Translations under genes and position numbers: made by a program | NCBI GenBank assembly: GCA_016937035.1 | Contig: JAFGWS010000003.1 | Coordinates: forward strand, 1-6,603 | Length of the DNA: 6,603 nucleotides | Reading direction: 5' to 3' | Origin: Pontiellaceae bacterium | GTDB lineage: Bacteria > Verrucomicrobiota > Kiritimatiellia > Kiritimatiellales > Pontiellaceae | In this document: positions 1 to 5,821 of the stretch, in pieces | Position numbering within the stretch: the first letter of the stretch is position 1 | Layout: each line of letters starts with the position of its first letter | Notes under the pieces: generated by a model | Told to the model about the DNA's origin: nothing | What the model saw: the letters and a program-made list of their open reading frames with translations, nothing else | Database searches by the model: none

Positions 1-1170
1 CTCTTCGAGCTCAACGAATGCGCCGTACGAGGTAAAGTTGCGGACTTTACCGGTGACCAGCGATCCAATCGGATATTTGCCGGCAACCACTTCCCACGGA
101 TTTTCTTCGGTCTGGCGCATGCCCAGCGAAATCTTCTTGTCTTCCGTGCTGACCGCCAGAACAACCGCGTCCACTTCGTCGCCTACGTTCAATACGTCGG
201 CAGCGCGCTGAATGCGTTTGGTCCAGGACATTTCGGAAACGTGAACAAGCCCTTCAACGCCTTCTTCGAGTTCAATGAACGCGCCGTACGGAGCCAGGTT
301 AACCACCTTGCCGTGTACACGGGCGCCGATCGGATAACGGGCGTCAATTTCTTCCCACGGATTTTCCATGGTCTGCTTCAAGCCGAGACTGATGCGTTCC
401 TTTTCGAGATCAATGTCGAGAATCATCACATCAATTTCATCGCCCATCTTAAGCATTTCGGACGGATGGTTGATGCGGCCCCAGGTCATATCGGTGACAT
501 GCAGCAGGCCGTCGATACCGTCGAGATCAACAAAGGCCCCGAAGTCGGTGATGTTCTTGACCTGACCCTTGCGGACCTGTCCGACCTGAATATCTGCCAA
601 TACCTTACGGCGGGATTCGCGGCGGGACTCTTCAATAAGTTCGCGGCGGGAAACGACAATATTCTTGCGCTCAAGGTTAATTTTAAGAATGCGGAACTGA
701 TATGTTTTGCCGACGTGTTCTTCCGGATTGCGAACCGGAGTAACGTCGAGCTGAGAACCGGGGAGGAAGGCATCCACGCCGACGTCAACGACAAATCCGC
801 CTTTTACGCAGGTTCTGATAGTCCCTTCAACGAGGCTGCCTTCGGTGCATTCGTTAACAACGTAATCCCATGCGCGCTGCTGTTCGGCGCGGCGCTTGCT
901 GATCACGATCATTCCATCGCGGTCTTCCAGCTGTTCGAGGAAGACTTCCACTTCCTGACCGATCGGATCTTCGGGGAGTTCTTTGAATTCCTGAACCGGC
1001 ACGATGCCTTCAGATTTATATCCGATATCGATGAGCACATCGCCATCGTGGACACTGAGAATTTTACCGGTGACGATAGACCCCTCGATGAAGTTTTTGA
1101 GGGTTTCTTCGTACATTGCTTCCATGGCTGCGTTGTCTGCGCCCATGTTTGTGTTAGGTGTTGATTCCAT
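1..1170 (-). CDS. rpsA: 30S ribosomal protein S1, N-terminal 390 residues (3' end outside window)
   Basis: S1 binds mRNA on the 30S subunit and helps initiation on structured or Shine-Dalgarno-poor messages. The reverse strand is open from ATG 1170-1168 to the left edge (390 codons). It encodes successive S1/OB-fold repeats at about residues 29-93, 110-176, 196-266 and 282-353, with a fifth starting at 369 and cut by the window edge. Repeats 3-5 carry the usual signature (DFGAFVDL, PYGAFIEL, SYGAFVEL, then GLLHVTDM or GLVHVSEM). Repeats 1-2 are the divergent ribosome-docking type. The linkers end in the classical SLGLKQ / SLGMRQ followed by ENPWE. The start is the first ATG of the frame; a second in-frame ATG lies 8 codons in (1146), but neither has a strong Shine-Dalgarno. 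That is tolerated in rpsA of other bacteria. It is divergent from the lipoprotein gene at 1443. Plus-strand ORFs across it are shadows. Identity is very secure. Confidence 0.97.
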   Translation of the reverse strand, partial: MESTPNTNMGADNAAMEAMYEETLKNFIEGSIVTGKILSVHDGDVLIDIGYKSEGIVPVQEFKELPEDPIGQEVEVFLEQLEDRDGMIVISKRRAEQQRAWDYVVNECTEGSLVEGTIRTCVKGGFVVDVGVDAFLPGSQLDVTPVRNPEEHVGKTYQFRILKINLERKNIVVSRRELIEESRRESRRKVLADIQVGQVRKGQVKNITDFGAFVDLDGIDGLLHVTDMTWGRINHPSEMLKMGDEIDVMILDIDLEKERISLGLKQTMENPWEEIDARYPIGARVHGKVVNLAPYGAFIELEEGVEGLVHVSEMSWTKRIQRAADVLNVGDEVDAVVLAVSTEDKKISLGMRQTEENPWEVVAGKYPIGSLVTGKVRNFTSYGAFVELEE

Positions 1171-1279
1171 AGTATAAAGCGGGCACACGCGCACCCTGAC
1201 CTTTTGTTTTCATTTATCTGCAACGGGAAAGCATCCGACCACTTGTCGAAAACACACCTCCCCCTTGAACGAGCGCGCT

Positions 1280-1307
1280 ATATTAGATGTATCCTTCTGT
1301 CATGCAA
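1280..1307 (-). promoter_or_regulatory. Candidate sigma70-type promoter of rpsA
   Basis: Read on the minus strand, TTGCAT (1307-1302) is followed by a 16-bp spacer and TAATAT (1285-1280). The -35 matches the consensus at 3 of 6 positions and the -10 at 4 of 6. It would give an untranslated leader of roughly 100 nt before the rpsA ATG. The -10 context TAATATA-GC resembles that of the candidate promoter at 4533-4561. This is pattern recognition only; no transcription start is known. Confidence 0.35.
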
Positions 1308-1411
1308 GAGATAAATCGTAGAAAACGTCACCCCCTCATCCCCCGGTAAATTTTGAGGCCGGAAACAAATCACACAAACGTTGAAGCGGCTTGCGCTTCC
1401 CCGCGCAGAAA

Positions 1412-1430
1412 GGTAATGTACGGAATTACC
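1412..1430 (+). promoter_or_regulatory. Short inverted repeat upstream of the lipoprotein ribosome binding site
   Basis: GGTAAT and ATTACC form a perfect 6-bp inverted repeat with a 7-nt loop (GTACGGA), ending 2 bases before the GGAGG at 1433-1437. It could be an mRNA hairpin near the ribosome site or a small operator. A stem this short can also occur by chance, so the call is weak. Confidence 0.25.
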
Positions 1431-1442
1431 ATGGAGGATGTT

Positions 1443-2288
1443 ATGAGAAAATATGCAGGCTGGTTATTAATCGTTCTGATATTGGCGGGATGTCGAAGCG
1501 CTCAAGTGGGAGGGACAAAGACGTCGTTTTCCTTCGGAATTATGGCCGATGTTCAATATGCCGACCGCGACCCCAACGGAATCAAACACTTCCGAACCTC
1601 GTTGAATCGACTCGAAGCGAGCGTTGAAGATCTCAACAGCCAAAACCTCCTCTTCACCATCCAGCTCGGCGATATTATCGACGGCAGCGACTCGCCGGAA
1701 AAAACAGAGGAAGAACTCGATGCGGTGCTGGCTGAATATAAAAAACTCAACATGCCGGCCTACCACGTGATCGGTAACCACTGCCTCAACGCCGGCATGG
1801 ACACGCTGAAGAAAAAACTTCCGCTGAAAAAACTCTACTACGACTTTGTCCCCGCCGGAACCAAGGGCTGGCGCTGTGTGGTCCTGAACAGCAACGACAT
1901 CGAACCCGGCGTGGTCGGTGACGCACAGAAGAAGTGGCTCCGAACTACGTTGGCTAAGGCTAACACGCACGGCGAAAAGGTTATTATTTTCACTCACCAC
2001 GCCCTGATCAAAGAAGCCGCCCCGAACGTCCGAATGACCAACAACGATGAGGTGCTTCCGATTGTGGAAAATGCCGGATGCGTTGTGGCGGTTTTCGCCG
2101 GACACGATCACGTCGGCGGCTACGGCCTCCGGAACGGAATTCATCACATTACCCTCCACGGCATGCTGACGGCTCCGGAACAAAATGCATACGCCGTTAT
2201 TACCGTTTCTCCTGAAGGCTTATTCGAAAACGGAGTCGGCGATGAACCCGACCGCGAAATGCCTTTCCCCGAACGCACTCCGCACTAG
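1443..2288 (+). CDS. Lipoprotein metallophosphoesterase, ADP-ribose/CDP-alcohol diphosphatase (ADPRM)-like
   Basis: This 281-residue protein is probably a secreted, lipid-anchored enzyme of the calcineurin-like phosphoesterase superfamily. ATG 1443 was chosen because GGAGG (1433-1437) lies 5 nt upstream and the protein then opens with a classical lipoprotein signal: MRK, a hydrophobic core, then lipobox LAGC with Cys17. Arg18 follows the Cys, which by the E. coli rule favours the outer membrane. Metal-binding motifs are all present in order: DVQ (D36, Q38), GDIID (D77), GNH (N112, H113), THH (H185, H186) and GHDH (H221, H223). The pairing MADVQYAD...QLGDIIDG and the C-terminal GHDHVGGYG...HHITLHG are typical of the Mn-dependent ADP-ribose/CDP-alcohol diphosphatases, which split pyrophosphate bonds in ADP-ribose and CDP-choline-type molecules. 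The family assignment is firm and the true substrate is not. An extracytoplasmic location would suggest a scavenging role. It appears monocistronic; no terminator seen apart from the palindrome downstream. Confidence 0.88.
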   Translation: MRKYAGWLLIVLILAGCRSAQVGGTKTSFSFGIMADVQYADRDPNGIKHFRTSLNRLEASVEDLNSQNLLFTIQLGDIIDGSDSPEKTEEELDAVLAEYKKLNMPAYHVIGNHCLNAGMDTLKKKLPLKKLYYDFVPAGTKGWRCVVLNSNDIEPGVVGDAQKKWLRTTLAKANTHGEKVIIFTHHALIKEAAPNVRMTNNDEVLPIVENAGCVVAVFAGHDHVGGYGLRNGIHHITLHGMLTAPEQNAYAVITVSPEGLFENGVGDEPDREMPFPERTPH

Positions 2289-2306
2289 GGAAAAGAACTG
2301 TATTTC

Positions 2307-2397
2307 GTCCACAGATTTAAAGGATTACGCAGGGAGACATGAATCAGAAGAGCACATTTACCTGTAGAATCAGTGAAAATCTGAGCAATCTGTGGAC
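2307..2397. repeat. 91-bp palindromic intergenic element bounded by GTCCACAGATT
   Basis: An 11-bp perfect inverted repeat bounds the element: GTCCACAGATT at 2307-2317 and AATCTGTGGAC at 2387-2397. Inside it, GATTACGCAGG (2323-2333) pairs with CCTGTAGAATC (2361-2371) at 8 of 11 positions, so a long imperfect stem is possible. The heptamer GAATCAG occurs twice (2341-2347, 2367-2373). Elements built on CCACAGATT / GATTACGCAG words are, from memory, frequent dispersed intergenic repeats in Verrucomicrobia-Lentisphaerae-type genomes. It lies 18 bp after the lipoprotein stop and could also help end transcription in either direction. No coding potential was seen. Confidence 0.65.
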
Positions 2398-2447
2398 AGA
2401 GCATATACCGTCAGATTGCGGACCGTAAAACAGAACACAAAACAACC

Positions 2448-2475
2448 TTGTTGCTGAACAAATAGCCGCTATATT
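2448..2475 (+). promoter_or_regulatory. Candidate sigma70-type promoter of the ftsB-like/thiD operon
   Basis: TTGTTG (2448-2453), a 16-bp spacer and TATATT (2470-2475; 5 of 6 matches to TATAAT) lie 39 bp before the start of the septum-protein gene, which puts the transcript start near 2482. The -35 is only half consensus. A tiny AACAA/TTGTT dyad (2441-2452) overlaps the -35 but is too short to call an operator. Confidence 0.45.
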
Positions 2476-2514
2476 TGTCCCCCGGAGCTCAAATTAACGG
2501 CACACGTAATACTC

Positions 2515-2823
2515 ATGCAGCAGACGGAAAAATATTGGAGACTGATTACCCGCACTGCGGTCATCGGCGTTTTTATGATGATGGGCGTCGGCGCAGTCCT
2601 GATATTTACACCTACCATCCGTGAAACCAAAGCCCGCCAAAAAAAGCTGGATCGACTGGAAGCGCAAACAAAACAGGAGAAAGAAGCCGTTGAAAAGAAT
2701 GCATCAAATAGTCGGCGCTTCAATACCGATCCCGAGTTTGTAGAGCGGATCGCTCACGAAGTCGGCTACGTCAGCCCCGACGAGACAGTTTATATTTTCC
2801 CCAGCGAAGAGAATGAAGATTAA
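2515..2823 (+). CDS. Septum formation initiator family protein (FtsB/DivIC-like)
   Basis: A 102-residue bitopic membrane protein. A short cytoplasmic N-terminus is followed by one membrane helix (about 12-33), a charged coiled coil (about 36-63: RETKARQKKLDRLEAQ and onward) and the conserved outer tail (70-96: FNTDPEFVERIAHEVGYV, then DETVYIFP). That tail is the hallmark of the FtsB/DivIC family, whose members join FtsL and FtsQ/DivIB in the divisome and help activate septal peptidoglycan synthesis. The length fits the family (about 90-130). No clear Shine-Dalgarno precedes ATG 2515; it is chosen because it is the first ATG and gives a normal N-terminus. Its last 11 bases overlap the start of thiD, so the two are probably translated together. 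The family call is firm, but FtsB and DivIC cannot be separated by eye, so no symbol is given. Confidence 0.88.
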   Translation: MQQTEKYWRLITRTAVIGVFMMMGVGAVLIFTPTIRETKARQKKLDRLEAQTKQEKEAVEKNASNSRRFNTDPEFVERIAHEVGYVSPDETVYIFPSEENED

Positions 2824-3631
2824 CTCCGCCTGCGCCTGGACGATTGCCGGCTCCGACCCGAGCGGAGGAGCGGGTATTCAGGTCGACCTCAAAGTCATGA
2901 ACGCTTTCGGCGTGCACGGCTGCTCCGTTATCACCGCGCTCACCGCGCAAAACACCTTGGGCGTCCAATCGGTGGAGCCGGTTTCCCAAACCATGTTACT
3001 TGCCCAACTCAATGCACTGGCGGCCGACCTCCCGCCCGCCGCCGTCAAAACCGGCATGCTCGGCTCCGCTGCAACCTGCCGCAACCTCGCCGCTTTTATT
3101 CCTGCGGCGCTTCCGCACACGCCGATTGTCTGCGATCCCATTCTGAAATCCACCTCCGGAGCCGACCTGCTCAATCCTGCGGCGCTGGAAACGTTTAAAC
3201 GAGAACTCCTCCCGCTCGTTACCGTGCTCACGCCCAATCTCCCTGAAACCGAATCGATTCTCGGCGCACCGATCACCTCCGTTGAGGACGCCGCGAAACA
3301 GATCCTCGACCTCGGAGTACAGTCTGTTCTCATCAAAGGCGGCCACGCTGCACAGACCGACTGCCGAGACTACTGGACCGACGGCACCTCTGCGCTGTGG
3401 CTGACCAGTCCGCGTATCCAAACCTCGGCCACGCACGGAACCGGCTGCATTCTCTCTTCCGCGATCGCCGCTGCTCTGGCATTGGGAAACAAACTTTCGG
3501 ACGCCGTTATTCAGGCCAAAACCTTTCTCAACCAATGCCTGCGCTCGCCCGCCGGGGTCGGCCAAGGACATGGCCCCATGCGTATCCTCCCGTTCGAAAA
3601 TGTTGAAACCGATCGTCCCGCCATCGATTAG
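2813..3631 (+). CDS. thiD: Hydroxymethylpyrimidine/phosphomethylpyrimidine kinase
   Basis: ThiD phosphorylates 4-amino-5-hydroxymethyl-2-methylpyrimidine and its monophosphate to the diphosphate used by ThiE in thiamine synthesis. It is a cytoplasmic ribokinase-fold enzyme. The 272-residue protein has the family landmarks in order: TIAGSDPSGGAGIQ (10-23, substrate-binding N-terminus), LTAQNT (43-48), VKTGMLGS (78-85), DPILKSTSG (108-116), LTPNLPE (139-145), IKGGH (174-178) and HGTGCILSSA (208-217). The last is the anion-hole/nucleotide loop with the ThiD-type Cys212. The length is normal (about 260-275). ATG 2813 lies inside the end of the ftsB-like gene (11-bp overlap), with only a weak GAAGAG upstream, which implies coupling. 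The usual bacterial position DPVM..SG reads DPILKSTSG, a mild variation. No TPP riboswitch is visible upstream, and no other thiamine gene is in the window. The stop TAG overlaps the stop of the convergent minus-strand gene. Confidence 0.94.
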   Translation: MKINSACAWTIAGSDPSGGAGIQVDLKVMNAFGVHGCSVITALTAQNTLGVQSVEPVSQTMLLAQLNALAADLPPAAVKTGMLGSAATCRNLAAFIPAALPHTPIVCDPILKSTSGADLLNPAALETFKRELLPLVTVLTPNLPETESILGAPITSVEDAAKQILDLGVQSVLIKGGHAAQTDCRDYWTDGTSALWLTSPRIQTSATHGTGCILSSAIAAALALGNKLSDAVIQAKTFLNQCLRSPAGVGQGHGPMRILPFENVETDRPAID

Positions 3632-3881
3632 GAATTATTAGCGAATTGCAGCATACGTAAGACAGCAAGTCGGGCCAACAGAGTCGGGTCGTCAGGGGTC
3701 GCGACGATGGCTTTTCACACGCTTGGAGCGTTTGCTGCAAACCGACTGCACCGGCGGCGGATTCAAGACGTGTAATCGAGTCGTTCAAATAATGGATCTG
3801 TTCCGCAACGGATTTTTCCAGAAGCCATTTTTTAAAAAATGAAATTCCCTCTTCCGGTAACAATCCGTACAAAGAGCCCAT
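3628..3881 (-). pseudogene. Small unrecognised minus-strand gene with a one-base frameshift
   Basis: The reverse strand from ATG 3881 reads MGSLYGLLPEEGISFF and on to LQACEK (57 codons). It then becomes implausible (PSSRPLTTRLCWP and onward into antisense of thiD). A shift of one base at the A4 run (plus-strand T4, 3712-3715) restores sensible protein, AIVATPDDPTLLARLAVL and on to FANNS, ending at TAA (3630-3628). Restoring one base gives 84 residues. They look mostly helical and soluble, with no signal peptide or membrane helix. I do not recognise the family. The repaired frame fits exactly between neighbours: its stop overlaps the thiD stop, and its ATG overlaps the ATG of the divergent gene at 3880. 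An in-frame TGA (3890-3888) blocks longer starts, and no clear ribosome site was found. It could be a pseudogene, an assembly error in a homopolymer, or less likely a programmed shift. Confidence 0.42.
3826..3841. repeat. 16-bp perfect AT palindrome
   Basis: CATTTTTTAAAAAATG is a perfect 16-bp palindrome whose centre lies about 46 bp before the ATG at 3880, inside the small minus-strand gene (where it encodes FFKKW). It might act as an AT-rich promoter element or protein-binding site for the divergent gene, which has no other upstream space. A T6A6 run is palindromic by nature, so only the flanking CA/TG adds information. Confidence 0.3.
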
Positions 3882-4509
3882 GCAACTTCAGGTACGAGGA
3901 ACTATCACAACGTGGAACGATGAAAAGGGCTTTGGATTCATCAGCCCCCTCTCGGGCGGCGAACGGGTCTTTGTCCACATCAAGGCATTCCTCTAGGGTC
4001 GCAATCGTCCGCAGCCCGGCCAGCAGGTCTACTACACCCTTTCAAAGGACAAACAAGGCCGCACCTGCGCGACCGATGTGTCGTATACGAAAAAGGAGCA
4101 CGCCAGCCCGCAACGCATGATGCAGCAAACCGCCGCCTTTGTTTTCGTCGCTCTGTTCTTTGCCTCGCTTACTGTGCTCGCCTTTGTCGTGCGGGTCATA
4201 CCGACATTCATCATCGGTCTCTACGCCGTCGCCAGCGTCGTCACATTCTTTGCCTATGCCATCGACAAATCAGCCGCCCAAAAAGGGAGGTGGCGAACGG
4301 CGGAGGCTACGCTGCATTTGATGGCGTTGCTCGGCGGCTGGCCCGGCGCACTCCTCGCCCAGCAAACCCTCCGTCACAAATCCAAGAAAGCAGAATTCCA
4401 GCTGGTCTACAGATTCACTGTCGTTGTGAATCTCGCCGTCACGGTCTGGCTGCTCACCCCCCGTGGCCCTGAACTTACGTTGAATCTTCTGGAAAAGATA
4501 TCCCGGTAG
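3880..4509 (+). pseudogene. Cold-shock domain / DUF1294 membrane protein interrupted by an in-frame TAG
   Basis: The frame from ATG 3880 encodes a known two-part architecture of about 209 residues. An N-terminal cold-shock domain (nucleic acid binding) has RNP1 at 16-21 (KGFGFI) and RNP2 at 30-34 (VFVHI). A C-terminal DUF1294 membrane domain spans about 84-193, with hydrophobic stretches at about 84-104, 108-127, 143-160 and 177-193 and the signature AIDKSAAQKGRWRTAE...LLGGWPGALLAQ followed by RHKSKK. Codon 39 (3994-3996) is TAG. The frame continues perfectly after it (GRNRPQPGQQVYYTLSKDKQGR-type linker), so a single substitution such as CAG to TAG or AAG to TAG explains it. TAG ends neighbouring genes, so code reassignment is unlikely. 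The DUF1294 half could still be made from internal starts (GTG 4078, ATG 4117/4120), though no well-spaced ribosome site supports them. The DUF1294 function is unknown. Start choice is by homology; the Shine-Dalgarno is poor. Confidence 0.85.
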
Positions 4510-4532
4510 CCGCTTCAGACTCAAAATCACCC

Positions 4533-4561
4533 TTGTCGACTTCGGCGCCATTTAATATAAG
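4533..4561 (+). promoter_or_regulatory. Candidate sigma70-type promoter of the PLP enzyme gene
   Basis: TTGTCG (4533-4538), an ideal 17-bp spacer and TATAAG (4556-4561; 5 of 6 matches) lie 32 bp before ATG 4594. The implied transcript start near 4568 gives a short leader containing the AAGGAG ribosome site. It would also exclude the upstream GTG at 4567 as a start. Confidence 0.5.
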
Positions 4562-4583
4562 CCAACGTGAGTTATTTGATTAA

Positions 4584-4589
4584 AAGGAG
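4584..4589 (+). promoter_or_regulatory. Ribosome binding site deciding the PLP enzyme start
   Basis: AAGGAG (4584-4589) sits 4 nt before ATG 4594. It supports this ATG over the in-frame GTG at 4567, which has no Shine-Dalgarno and would add nine residues not expected for the family. Confidence 0.7.
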
Positions 4590-4593
4590 TAAA

Positions 4594-5739
4594 ATGAGAC
4601 AGGATCCCTTAACCCCCTACGGCAATCGCCCGATGGTGACCCCCATCGTGAACGCGGTAAACTACGAATATCTTTCCTTCGATATCTTGCGACAGATTAC
4701 CGATGGCGAAATCGATGGCTATACCTACCATCGCGACGACAATCCGACCGTTCGGAGCGTGGAACACAAGATCGCTGCTTTGGAAAATGCGGAGGATTGC
4801 ATCGTATGCACCTCCGGTATGGCGGCCTGTGCGCTTGTTTTCTTCAGCTATCTATCTGCGGGCGATCATCTGATCATTTTCCACGACACCTATGGGGCAA
4901 ACTACAAGGTTTCGTTGATTCTGGAGCGGCTGGGGGTCGACATTACATGGCTGGACGCGGAAAACGCATCCCAAATCGGTGATCATATGCGTCCGGAAAC
5001 CAAAATGGTTTTCCTTGAAACCCCCAGCAATCCGCTTTGCAAGATCGTCGATATCGAAATGATTCGAAAAGCTGCAGCCGCCGTCGATGCCATGGTGATC
5101 GTTGATAACACATTTGCCACGCCTTATCACCAAACCCCACTGGAAATGGGTGCCGACCTCGTCGTACACAGCGCAACCAAGGCGCTTGGAGGACACAACG
5201 ATCTGATGGCCGGTGCCGTGGCCGGTTCGAAGGAGCATTACAACCGGCTCTGGTTCACCCGGCAGGCTATCGGAACCACACTTGATCCCTATTCCGCGTT
5301 TCTGCTTGATCGAGGACTTAAAACCTTTGAACTGCGCATGGAATCCATGTCCGGAAACGCCCTGAAGACTGCGGAATTGCTTCAATCCCAACCGTCAATT
5401 TCTCGGCTGATGTATCCCGGGCTGGAAACCCATCCGTCCCACGAAACAGCCGCCCGGCAAATGCATAACGGCTTCAGCAACATGATGGCTTTCGACGTCG
5501 GAAATTGCGAAGAGGATGCAAAGCGCTTTATCGCCGCGCTGAATACCATCCGGCACGCCGTCAGTCTCGGCTCAACCGAGTCCTTGATCTGCATCCCCTA
5601 TTTGACCACCATGCTGTATCTTCCCCCGGAGCGACGGACAATATTCGGAGTCCGGAAAAATACGGTGCGTCTGTCTGTCGGGATTGAACCGTTCGATGAT
5701 ATTGCAGCGGATATACGTCAGGCACTGGCCTGCTTGTAG
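4594..5739 (+). CDS. PLP-dependent trans-sulfuration enzyme (cystathionine gamma-synthase/lyase family)
   Basis: An intact 381-residue fold-type I PLP enzyme of the Cys/Met metabolism family, cytoplasmic and normally a tetramer. Visible landmarks: YHRDDNPT (45-52; Y45 and R47 reach the PLP phosphate of the neighbouring subunit), CTSGMAA (72-78), DTYG (98-101; Y100 stacks on PLP), DNTFATPYH (171-179; D171 contacts the pyridine nitrogen), SATKALGGHND (193-203; Schiff-base Lys196), RGLKT (240-244) and NTVRLSVGIE (356-365; R359 binds the substrate carboxylate). The D171-K196 and K196-R359 spacings match family members such as methionine gamma-lyase. That enzyme's special Cys two residues after the stacking Tyr is Ala102 here, which weighs against it. 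Cystathionine gamma-synthase, cystathionine beta/gamma-lyase or O-acylhomoserine sulfhydrylase remain possible; no met or cys gene nearby settles it. It has its own promoter and AAGGAG, so it is probably transcribed alone or with the remnants downstream. Confidence 0.92.
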   Translation: MRQDPLTPYGNRPMVTPIVNAVNYEYLSFDILRQITDGEIDGYTYHRDDNPTVRSVEHKIAALENAEDCIVCTSGMAACALVFFSYLSAGDHLIIFHDTYGANYKVSLILERLGVDITWLDAENASQIGDHMRPETKMVFLETPSNPLCKIVDIEMIRKAAAAVDAMVIVDNTFATPYHQTPLEMGADLVVHSATKALGGHNDLMAGAVAGSKEHYNRLWFTRQAIGTTLDPYSAFLLDRGLKTFELRMESMSGNALKTAELLQSQPSISRLMYPGLETHPSHETAARQMHNGFSNMMAFDVGNCEEDAKRFIAALNTIRHAVSLGSTESLICIPYLTTMLYLPPERRTIFGVRKNTVRLSVGIEPFDDIAADIRQALACL

Positions 5740-5751
5740 GGACAACGCCTT

Positions 5752-5820
5752 ATGAACAGTATTGTATTCCCGGCACCAACCAGGAATTGCACCATGGAAA
5801 CCAATGTGATTGGAGTCTGA
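5752..5820 (+). other. Doubtful 22-residue ORF between the PLP enzyme and the radical SAM remnant
   Basis: ATG 5752 opens a 23-codon frame (MNSIVFPAPTRNCTMET, ending VIGV) that stops at TGA 5818-5820, one base before the ATG of the radical SAM remnant. An AGGGA (5738-5742) overlaps the PLP gene's stop codon, 9 nt upstream. It may be a leader peptide, the stump of a lost gene, or chance. No family recognised. Confidence 0.2.
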
Positions 5821-5821
5821 A

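Larger units (their letters stand above)
1171..1442. other. Divergent intergenic region between rpsA and the lipoprotein gene
   Basis: These 272 bp hold no convincing gene. The minus side has the candidate rpsA promoter and a leader with an AG-rich stretch (revcomp of 1254-1264, GGGGGAGG core) not suitably spaced from any good start. The plus side has two short inverted repeats just before the lipoprotein gene: GAAGC 1383-1387 with GCTTC 1395-1399, and GGTAAT 1412-1417 with ATTACC 1425-1430. No convincing plus-strand promoter was found. The plus frame of the lipoprotein is open back to a TTG at 1353, but that extension would bury the signal peptide and is rejected. Confidence 0.6.

Noticed and set aside
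241..1164. Long plus-strand ORF of 307 codons
   Set aside because: It is antisense to rpsA, whose S1 repeats are unmistakable on the minus strand; the plus frame gives no recognisable domain.
1353..1442. Upstream extension of the lipoprotein to a TTG start
   Set aside because: It would place 30 residues before a textbook lipoprotein signal peptide, and GGAGG is correctly spaced for ATG 1443.
1467..2183. Minus-strand ORF of 238 codons
   Set aside because: It is a shadow of the metallophosphoesterase gene, which has all metal motifs, a signal peptide and a ribosome site.
2289..2514. TPP riboswitch or other riboswitch for the operon containing thiD
   Set aside because: No thi-box-like conserved core (CUGAGA, ACCUGA) was found; the structure present is a simple palindrome that ends before the candidate promoter, so it would not be in the mRNA.
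2878..3571. Minus-strand ORFs opposite thiD
   Set aside because: They lie antisense to the well-supported thiD frame and have low-complexity Arg/Gly-rich or Ser-rich translations without motifs.
3994..3996. Amber codon as evidence for a recoded genetic code or pyrrolysine
   Set aside because: TAG ends four other frames normally, and no recoding element or pyl gene is seen.
3839..4120. Plus-strand ORF of 93 codons in another frame over the cold-shock domain
   Set aside because: The translation is Arg/Ser/Pro-rich and without homology; the real frame shows RNP1 and RNP2 motifs.
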